DNA of 13,328 nt, from the NCBI GenBank assembly GCA_003487805.1, contig DNNE01000191.1, forward strand, positions 6,751 to 20,078, written 5' to 3'. Positions 1 through 4,909 of this stretch are shown here, piece after piece; position 1 is the stretch's first letter; the number at the start of each line of letters is the position of its first letter. The position numbers were made by a program, and so were the translations under genes. Under the pieces are notes generated by a model that saw only the letters and a program-made list of their open reading frames with translations, made no database searches and was not told the DNA's origin. The DNA comes from Blastocatellia bacterium (GTDB taxonomy: Bacteria > Acidobacteriota > Blastocatellia > Pyrinomonadales > Pyrinomonadaceae).

Positions 1-1047
1 CGCCAAAGAGTCTCGCTGATCGTGTATGAATTGGGCCGCCGACAAATGACGTGTGCCGCCGTGTTGTACGGGGGGAACCACTACGGCCGCATCGCCGACG
101 ATCGGCTCAGTCAGCACCATCTGTTCGACCTGTTCGCGGCCCGACGCGCGTCTGATCTTCGCGCCGAACGCAAGCACCTCATAATCATCAGAGATCAAAG
201 TAGCGCCATCGACCGCGGTTAAACCGGCCACAGTGTCTACGGCGCTGCTCAACGATGCCTGCCATTCATTCTCGGTCTCCGGGCTCGAACCTTTCCGGAT
301 CAACTTAGCGAGTTTGGAAGATGAAGGCGCGACTGAGTAAGTCAATGGATGCACAATGGATTCGCGCCACCGTGACGTTCCGGCAGGTACTACCAGGAGG
401 GTGCCGCCATGTCCGTGCGCGCGCATCGACGCGGCCAGTTGCACGAGTACGTTCACCGAGTCATGCCACGTTGCCGGAGAAGTGAAGGCCAGCAATGACT
501 TCAGCAGATCCGGACAGTCAGGCAAGCTCGTGCCTTGCTCATCAACAATCTTGGTCTGTTCCCCTTTGAGAATGGCGACGTTCGCAAACTTTCCAAAGCC
601 GTCGATGCGCCGGTGCTTGATTACTAACAATCCAGGCTCGATGTCCTCGAGGACAAAGCCCAGGCTCGGAATGTATCGCGTGGCTCCCCAGACGCATAGC
701 TCGTCCCCGTCATGCCAGACGCCCAGGTGAATTCCCGGGCGCTCGACTGCTGGAGCAAGTTTTGTCAGGATCGCCGGAGTCAGCGGCAGACGCTCTTCGA
801 ACTTCAGAGCATTGCTCGCCTGTTCGGGTGGCAGAAAGGCCAGCGAGATTTTTGGAAAGCGACCTTCTTCCGGACGAAAGCTCGCCCAGAAAGTGGCATC
901 GATGATCGTTGCAATTGCTCGCGCATCAGGCGCGTGAGCGAGTTTCCGCTCATTACGCCGGCGGGCTTCGGCCAGATGGCGCGCAAAGTGCGCCTCAACT
1001 ATCGTGGCCACCGCGCGAGCGGCTTGGTAAGTTGGTTCGCGGAGCAT
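1..1047 (-). CDS. DisA_N-like (DACNV-type) putative nucleotide-sensor protein, partial
   Basis: An uninterrupted minus-strand frame of 349 codons runs off the left edge with no stop, so the C-terminus is missing. The visible N-terminal ~200 residues are of unknown fold. A diadenylate-cyclase-like region follows, with DGA at residues 280-282 (VDGATLISDDYE) and GTRHLSAAQF at 331-340. These resemble the DGA and RHRAA nucleotide-binding motifs of DisA-type cyclases. The second motif carries one extra residue (RHLSAA for RHRAA), so catalysis is doubtful. The closest class I know is the DACNV group, proposed as sensors rather than cyclases. The ATG at 1047 was chosen; a GTG at 1062, just after an in-frame stop, would add five residues and has a GGTGG-like sequence in front of it. 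It is transcribed divergently from fdxA. I am fairly sure of the coding frame and the DisA_N relationship, but not of the function. Confidence 0.78.
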   Translation of the reverse strand, partial: MLREPTYQAARAVATIVEAHFARHLAEARRRNERKLAHAPDARAIATIIDATFWASFRPEEGRFPKISLAFLPPEQASNALKFEERLPLTPAILTKLAPAVERPGIHLGVWHDGDELCVWGATRYIPSLGFVLEDIEPGLLVIKHRRIDGFGKFANVAILKGEQTKIVDEQGTSLPDCPDLLKSLLAFTSPATWHDSVNVLVQLAASMRAHGHGGTLLVVPAGTSRWRESIVHPLTYSVAPSSSKLAKLIRKGSSPETENEWQASLSSAVDTVAGLTAVDGATLISDDYEVLAFGAKIRRASGREQVEQMVLTEPIVGDAAVVVPPVQHGGTRHLSAAQFIHDQRDSLA

Positions 1048-1155
1048 AGAAACTTTCGTCACAGATTACCACCGAAGGCGGCACAAAAGGATCTCGTCAG
1101 CAGCGAGTGGTTAAGAAAGACTGACCATAGCATCCTTGACTCACTTATCTTGCGG

Positions 1156-1266
1156 CCTTCGTGTGGATTGGTTTTGGTTCGTGTTTCTTTGTGGTTTGCT
1201 TTGCAGATTAATCAACAAGAGCCAACCACGAAGTCACACGAACAGGAATCACGGAAAGACACAAAG
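1156..1266. repeat. Degenerate inverted repeat of CACGAAG-like units
   Basis: The left arm (1156-1197) and right arm (1222-1266) are approximate reverse complements. The core arms 1177-1196 and 1224-1243 match at 17 of 20 positions. Both arms are made of imperfect units resembling ACCACGAAG and CACACGAA. Units of this style occur between genes in several soil-bacterial phyla. The transcript could form a long imperfect hairpin with a loop of about 27 nt. No T-tract follows, so a terminator role is not supported. It may be a REP-like or MITE-like relic. Confidence 0.55.
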
Positions 1267-1320
1267 GGCATCTGATAAGTCGAGTAAGCCGTTACCTTGT
1301 TTCGAAATAACCACTTTCGC

Positions 1321-1358
1321 CTTGCGACCGCAAGTCAGCTCTGTGCTAAATTAAGCAC
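1321..1358. promoter_or_regulatory. Two palindromes in the fdxA upstream region
   Basis: CTTGCG-AC-CGCAAG at 1321-1334 is a perfect 6+6 palindrome. GTGCT-N6-AGCAC at 1343-1358 is a second dyad with an A/T-only loop. A weak sigma70-like pair, TTGCGA (1323-1328) and TAAATT (1348-1353, 19-bp gap), overlaps them. Their position 35-70 bp before the fdxA start suggests operators or an RNA hairpin in the leader. I cannot name a regulator. Confidence 0.35.
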
Positions 1359-1392
1359 GCAGTAATTGCATCACCCTTGGAGGTTCTTTCGG

Positions 1393-1671
1393 ATGACCTA
1401 TGTAGTTGCCGAGCCCTGCGTCAACTGTCGCTATACTGATTGCGCTATTCCTTGTCCAGTAGAAGCCTTTCATCTCGATGACGACATGTTGGTAATTAAT
1501 CCCGAGACGTGCATCGATTGTGATGCCTGTGTGCCCGAATGTCCGGTTGAGGCAGTTTTCGCGGAAGACAAAGTGCCGGCCGAATGGTCGCAATTTACGC
1601 AAATTAATGCGGAGCGAGCGTTGAGCGGACTGCCTACTATTAACGTGAGAATGGATCCGCTTTGCCAATAG
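1393..1671 (+). CDS. fdxA: 7Fe-type ferredoxin (3Fe-4S + 4Fe-4S), FdxA-like
   Basis: A small cytoplasmic electron carrier of 92 residues, somewhat shorter than typical FdxA (about 107). The N-terminus TYVVAEPCVNCRYTDC is characteristic of the family. By comparison with Azotobacter ferredoxin I, Cys9, Cys17 and Cys50 should bind the 3Fe-4S cluster, and Cys21, Cys40, Cys43 and Cys46 the 4Fe-4S cluster; Cys12 is the extra conserved cysteine. The second motif CIDCDACVPECP (40-51) is a standard 4Fe-4S loop. The ATG at 1393 was chosen because GGAGG at 1379-1383 sits nine bases upstream; an alternative start at 1366 would overlap that site. It appears monocistronic, with its own upstream palindromes and a strong terminator behind it. 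The redox partner cannot be deduced from the neighbours. Confidence 0.95.
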   Translation: MTYVVAEPCVNCRYTDCAIPCPVEAFHLDDDMLVINPETCIDCDACVPECPVEAVFAEDKVPAEWSQFTQINAERALSGLPTINVRMDPLCQ

Positions 1672-1687
1672 CTCGTCTTTCAAGCAA

Positions 1688-1743
1688 TAAAAAAGGCGCG
1701 CTGTCGCGGCAACCGCAGCGGCTGAGGCGCCTTCTTAGTTTTT
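1688..1743 (+). terminator. Intrinsic terminator after fdxA
   Basis: AAGGCGC (1693-1699) pairs with GCGCCTT (1727-1733). Inside them GCTGTCGCGG pairs almost fully with CCGCAGCGGC around a CAA loop. The stem is followed by CTTAGTTTTT, giving a T-rich tail, and is preceded by an A-run. It starts about 20 bases after the fdxA stop and separates fdxA from the next gene. Confidence 0.88.
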
Positions 1744-1783
1744 CGGAACGCGCATTGCCCCTATATCGTTCGATCATCTGGCA

Positions 1784-2074
1784 ATGAAGAAAGGCACGAA
1801 GCTCTTATTGGGTGGAGTGACTGTGGCTGCCGCCGCGGCGGGCGCCATAGGGGCCGTCATTATGAAAAGAGATCGCAAATCGAAACGGTTTCGCAGCCGG
1901 GCGCCGGACTCGTGGGCCAGGCCGGGCATGAAGGTCACGTTTCGGGCCGAGTTGATGCCGGGACGAGATGGGGATGAACGGACTTATGAAGTAACCGACT
2001 TGCTGCCCAGCGGTCGGGTGTTACTCGATCGGGTTAATGGTGAACACACCCAGACAGAATTCGAACGCCAGTAG
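1784..2074 (+). CDS. Small membrane-anchored protein of unknown function
   Basis: A 96-residue protein. Residues 8-27 form one Ala/Gly-rich membrane segment (GGVTVAAAAAGAIGAVI), preceded by Lys residues. A strongly basic stretch follows (MKRDRKSKRFRSR, 27-39), which predicts an N-out/C-in orientation by the positive-inside rule. Residues 45-96 look like a small beta-rich domain (GMKVTFRAEL, YEVTDLLPSGRVLLDRVNGEH). I do not recognise a family. There is no clear Shine-Dalgarno before the ATG at 1784; an in-frame ATG at 1862 would remove the membrane segment and is less likely. It lies downstream of the fdxA terminator, so it probably has its own promoter. It converges on the next gene with only ten bases between the stop codons. 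Confidence 0.7.
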   Translation: MKKGTKLLLGGVTVAAAAAGAIGAVIMKRDRKSKRFRSRAPDSWARPGMKVTFRAELMPGRDGDERTYEVTDLLPSGRVLLDRVNGEHTQTEFERQ

Positions 2075-2084
2075 GAAACGCTTC

Positions 2085-2861
2085 TCACCATTCGTAGATC
2101 CGGCCAGGTTCCATCACTCGGAGTTTCTCGATTCCCAGCTCATTTAGTTCCTGAATCACTTTCTCGCGGTAGGCCGGTTTCAAATGCACGGCGAGAATGT
2201 CCATGCCGTTATGGTTGAGCTTGTTGAGTTCCGTTCGCAGCATTGAAGGCGTCAGATGCTTCGAAGCTTTCGCGAGTGCTTCCATTGCGTCGGGGAACGA
2301 CGCCTCGATGAAAAGAGCGTTCAGGTGCCTGGCATGATTAACGACGTGCCAGAGTTCTTCCGTCTCGGCAGTGTCCGAACTGAACGCCACGGTTGCCTTA
2401 CCATCTGAGACCAGCAGGCCAACGGTCGGCACGATGTGATTGACGGCGATGGCAGTGAGCTTGAGGTGAGCGACTTGAAATTCCTGGCCCATCTGAAATG
2501 GAACGTACTCCATCACCGGTCCGTGCTCATTCCTTAACTCATCGAACTTTGGGTACACAGTATCGTTGAAGACATCCGCCTTCAGTAATTCGATTACTTC
2601 GCTGGTGGCATGAATACGAACGGGCTGGCGAAGCTCCCCAAACAAGTCATCAACAAATATCGGCAAACTGGCGATGTGATCCATGTGAGGATGGGTCACG
2701 ACGACATCGCGGATCGTACGCCGTTGGGCTTCACTCAGGGCGATGCCAAGGCTGCCCGCGTCGACGGTCACGCGATCATCGATCACAAAGCAAGTCAGGC
2801 GTTGCGCCGCGTTGGCGCTGCCCTGGGCATCGAAAGAACTTGGTAAGAGTTGAATCTGCAA
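2085..2861 (-). CDS. MBL-fold hydrolase, class II cyclic-nucleotide phosphodiesterase-like
   Basis: A cytoplasmic metallo-beta-lactamase-fold protein of 258 residues. The metal-binding motif THPHMDH lies at 56-62 (His57, His59, Asp61, His62). Further likely ligands are His142, Asp163 in SSDT and His226 in HLKP. The segments DAGSLG (35-40), IEASFP (185-190) and KHLTP (201-205) recall class II 3',5'-cyclic-nucleotide phosphodiesterases (PDE1/CpdP type), which hydrolyse cAMP or cGMP. Many bacterial relatives are uncharacterised, so the substrate is inferred. The start is TTG at 2861: the protein begins MQIQLLPSSFD, the expected N-terminus of this group, and I see no ATG, GTG or TTG in frame for at least 60 bases upstream. 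A TATACT box (2908-2913, minus strand) may give it its own promoter. The PrsW-like gene lies 87 bp upstream on the same strand. Confidence 0.85.
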   Translation of the reverse strand: MQIQLLPSSFDAQGSANAAQRLTCFVIDDRVTVDAGSLGIALSEAQRRTIRDVVVTHPHMDHIASLPIFVDDLFGELRQPVRIHATSEVIELLKADVFNDTVYPKFDELRNEHGPVMEYVPFQMGQEFQVAHLKLTAIAVNHIVPTVGLLVSDGKATVAFSSDTAETEELWHVVNHARHLNALFIEASFPDAMEALAKASKHLTPSMLRTELNKLNHNGMDILAVHLKPAYREKVIQELNELGIEKLRVMEPGRIYEW

Positions 2862-2907
2862 GTATCGGGTGAATGTTGGGTTCAGACTAAAGCCAAAAAT
2901 CGCGCTA

Positions 2908-2913
2908 AGTATA
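2908..2913 (-). promoter_or_regulatory. Candidate -10 box before the MBL-fold gene
   Basis: Read on the minus strand, TATACT lies about 47 bases before the TTG start and matches the sigma70 -10 consensus at five of six positions. No good -35 hexamer is found 16-18 bases upstream, so this is tentative. Confidence 0.3.
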
Positions 2914-2948
2914 AGCCATACTGACTTGAGTTCGCGAGAATTTCTGCT

Positions 2949-4148
2949 TCATTGTTGCCCATGCGAAGGCGCGGCCATTCCGAGTTTCTGCCGCAACTCT
3001 TGCAGTGTATACAAATAATCATTCTCGCGTTGCTGGGCATAGTTCGGATCTTTAGCGAAGCCGCGCGCTACGCGGCACCGATGGAAAGCGAGTTCGCTGG
3101 CAATCTGGTTGTAACGCCTTCGCGCTCGCCAGCCGGAGACTCCTTTATTGGTCATCGCGTACCATGACAATCCCATGCGACCGCGAATCGTTGCAAGCTT
3201 TTCGTATTCAAGTGGATCAAAGAATCCTCGCTGATAGTCCGGGTAAAGAAACTCACGTACGATGCGGCCTTCGCGGCGCAGCGAGAAGAAGATCACCATC
3301 AGCGTGATGATGAACGTCGGACCCATGATCAGAAAATATCCCGCGAAGAAGCCCACTGGGCCACCGTAAGTCGCCGTGCCGTTCCAGGTGGCGTGCAAGA
3401 GAATAGCCAGCATGAATCCCAGCACTGGCGCGACCACCTTCACAAAACCGTTGTTCGATTGGCGCGACCAGCCCAGGCCAATGCCCGTCATGCTGGTGAA
3501 AAGCGGATGAGAAAACGGCGCCGCCATACCGCGCAGGATGAAAATGAAGGTGAGCGATTCCGCGCCGCCAGAAACCGCGCGGCCGTAGTACAGAATGTTC
3601 TCGGTCATCGCGAAGCCTAGGCCAACCATGCCGGCATAGACGATGCCGTCGACGATGCCATCGAACTCGTCCTTCTTCCAAAAGAAAAGAACGAAGAGGA
3701 TGAATGCCTTTGCGCTCTCTTCGACGATCGGAGCCGAAATCACGGCGCCAAAATTTTCTCCGATCCGCGCGCTGTTTGTGGCGGCACTCACTATTGCGCC
3801 GTTAAGCGTATTCAAAATGATGGCGATGAAAACGGCGACGAGTGCGCCCCATAAAAATACCGTCGTTAACATCCAGAGCGGCTCTGACTCGTATCGATCG
3901 ATCCACAACAAGAGCATGATGTAGATCGGGACCGGAAGCGTCGCGCAAATCATTCCGATAATTAGTTCTATTGGCCCAGTCTCTGACCCGATAAGTAAAA
4001 GCACGATTAGGCCCAGTAGCACCGCCACCATCAAAGCAAAAATAGCGAGGATGATCTTCAACGCGCTCCGATGGCCGGAAGATCCAACCCGGCGAGGCGG
4101 AGTGACAATTGGAATATGAGCGTTATTCGGAGTGTAAGCGTTATTCAT
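2949..4148 (-). CDS. PrsW-family intramembrane metalloprotease
   Basis: A polytopic membrane protein of 399 residues with about eight hydrophobic segments, covering roughly residues 29-53, 59-83, 92-112, 133-157, 165-187, 198-215, 238-255 and 265-290. PrsW hallmarks are present: PIVEESAKAF with Glu143-Glu144, GIVDGIVYAGMVGLGFAMTEN (163-184), HPLFTSMTGIGLG with His214, and LLHATWNG with His252. In Bacillus subtilis, PrsW makes the first cut in the anti-sigma factor RsiW. Here the long soluble tail (291-399) is rich in Arg, Tyr and aromatic residues and lies outside the core domain. The ATG at 4148 is preferred; a GTG at 4193 would add 15 polar, Arg-rich residues. No sigma/anti-sigma pair is visible nearby, so the substrate is unknown. 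The next gene upstream on the same strand is the small exported-peptide gene (4500-4748). Confidence 0.88.
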   Translation of the reverse strand: MNNAYTPNNAHIPIVTPPRRVGSSGHRSALKIILAIFALMVAVLLGLIVLLLIGSETGPIELIIGMICATLPVPIYIMLLLWIDRYESEPLWMLTTVFLWGALVAVFIAIILNTLNGAIVSAATNSARIGENFGAVISAPIVEESAKAFILFVLFFWKKDEFDGIVDGIVYAGMVGLGFAMTENILYYGRAVSGGAESLTFIFILRGMAAPFSHPLFTSMTGIGLGWSRQSNNGFVKVVAPVLGFMLAILLHATWNGTATYGGPVGFFAGYFLIMGPTFIITLMVIFFSLRREGRIVREFLYPDYQRGFFDPLEYEKLATIRGRMGLSWYAMTNKGVSGWRARRRYNQIASELAFHRCRVARGFAKDPNYAQQRENDYLYTLQELRQKLGMAAPSHGQQ

Positions 4149-4499
4149 TGAAGCTCGACGTGACTGACCGCAATGCCCGCGCAGTATATCCACAAACGAC
4201 TAAACCGGCTAGAGGTCTTCCGCAATTGGCCGAGGACTCATCAATCCGACCAGTCGATGCGAGTGACCGTGGCGAAGTGCCGCAATGCGAGCGAACACGA
4301 TAAACAAGGGGGCGCCCAACCCCTTGCGTGGCGTTGAAAATCTGTTGCAATCCATGGAACTCCAGTTTATGCTACGCACGCTCAACGACATCTAGCCATC
4401 CGGAGACCCTCAAAGTTGAAAAAGCAGATACACGAATACCGTATCGCGAAACGAGAGTTTCGCGCGGCTGCTGTGGAAGGGTGAGTGGTGAAGTGCGAC
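4149..4499. other. Intergenic spacer with two hairpins
   Basis: These 351 bp lie between the exported-peptide gene and the PrsW gene on the minus strand. No convincing gene is seen on either strand. A perfect 8-bp hairpin lies at 4445-4464 (separate entry). A weaker stem, AAGGGG (4306-4311) with CCCCTT (4320-4325), lies closer to the PrsW gene. No clear promoter for the PrsW gene was found. Confidence 0.6.
4445..4464 (-). other. Perfect 8-bp hairpin downstream of the peptide gene
   Basis: CGCGAAAC (4445-4452) and GTTTCGCG (4457-4464) are exact reverse complements around a four-base loop (GAGA on plus, TCTC on minus). It begins about 36 bases after the stop of the minus-strand peptide gene. 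No U-run follows immediately; TTTTT on the minus strand occurs only about 21 bases later. It could be a 3'-end stabiliser, a factor-dependent terminator site or a protein-binding palindrome. Confidence 0.45.
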
Positions 4500-4748
4500 T
4501 TAGTAAACGGTTAGCAGGTCCTCAAGTGTTGAGATTACCGTCGCGATCATAATCGTCTCCGCCTCACTGGAGACAGTCGCACTTTGAAGCGCGGGATCGT
4601 CAGTTACCAGGGTGGTTGACGAACAGGGCGGAGAATTCGTTTCCGACGGAGGCGAGCAAGGTGGCGAATTCGTTTCGCTAGCAACCGCGGTTACCGCGAG
4701 GACTATGGTTAAGGAAATTGCAAAGAATAGGTTTTTCATGGTGGTCAT
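4500..4748 (-). CDS. Small exported peptide with duplicated SETNSPPCS motif
   Basis: An 82-residue protein. Residues 1-23 are a classic Sec signal peptide: MTTMKN, a hydrophobic core FFAISLTIVLAVTAV, and a likely cut after AVA. The mature part is about 59 residues. It opens with two copies of SETNSPPCS (24-32 and 35-43), each with one Cys (31 and 42) and a Pro-Pro pair, and ends in a hydrophobic/acidic, probably helical tail (SEAETIMIATVISTLEDLL). The start is fixed by AAGGAG (4755-4760, minus strand) six bases before the ATG at 4748. Longer upstream frames overlap the divergent TPR gene and are not credible. No known family is recognised. It is divergent from the TPR-HTH regulator and co-directional with the PrsW gene. 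It could be a signalling peptide precursor, a small envelope protein or a metal/thiol-binding peptide; there is no direct evidence for any of these. Confidence 0.75.
   Translation of the reverse strand: MTTMKNLFFAISLTIVLAVTAVASETNSPPCSPPSETNSPPCSSTTLVTDDPALQSATVSSEAETIMIATVISTLEDLLTVY
4621..4677 (-). repeat. 33-bp-spaced tandem duplication inside the peptide gene
   Basis: Two 24-bp units, 4621-4644 and 4654-4677, are offset by 33 bp (11 codons). They agree at 19 of 24 positions and share an identical 11-base core, GAATTCGTTTC on the plus strand. In the coding frame, the Ser, Pro, Pro and Cys codons of the motif differ only at third positions. The first Ser uses AGC in one copy and TCG in the other. 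Confidence 0.8.
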
Positions 4749-4821
4749 GGTTTTCTCCTTCGATTTGCCAAAATGGTCTTCAATTGATTGCGCTATGAGA
4801 GGGGTGTCTCCCTTGGCGACT

Positions 4822-4874
4822 CTCCGAATGCGGAGCGCGCTGCACTTAATACCAGTACAAAATCTTAGAGGCAA
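4822..4874 (-). promoter_or_regulatory. Candidate promoter and leader dyad of the exported-peptide gene
   Basis: On the minus strand, TTGCCT (4869-4874) and TATTAA (4846-4851) are separated by exactly 17 bp, a good sigma70-like arrangement. Transcription would start near 4839, leaving a leader of about 90 nt. A small dyad, CTCCG-AATG-CGGAG (4822-4835), falls at the start of that leader and could be an operator or a 5' hairpin. The whole element lies in the 161-bp gap shared with the divergent TPR-HTH gene. Confidence 0.45.
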
Positions 4875-4909
4875 GGTTTTTATCACGATCCAAGAAAGGT
4901 AGGGCGCAC

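Larger units (their letters stand above)
1048..1392. other. Divergent intergenic spacer with repeat and palindromes
   Basis: This 345-bp spacer lies between the divergent DisA_N-like gene and fdxA. I see no convincing gene in it; the open frames on the plus strand lack ribosome-binding sites or continue from the antisense of the neighbouring gene. It contains a degenerate inverted repeat (1156-1266) and two short palindromes (1321-1358) close to fdxA, listed separately. Confidence 0.7.

Noticed and set aside
356..1275. Overlapping plus-strand open frames of 124 and 187 codons
   Set aside because: They are antisense to the continuous minus-strand DisA_N-like frame, show no family motifs and have no ribosome-binding sites.
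3253..3681. 142-codon minus-strand frame
   Set aside because: It is an alternative frame inside the PrsW-family gene; the PrsW frame carries all the conserved motifs.
4306..4325. AAGGGG/CCCCTT stem as a terminator
   Set aside because: Only six pairs with an 8-base loop and no T-run on either strand; no gene ends close to it.
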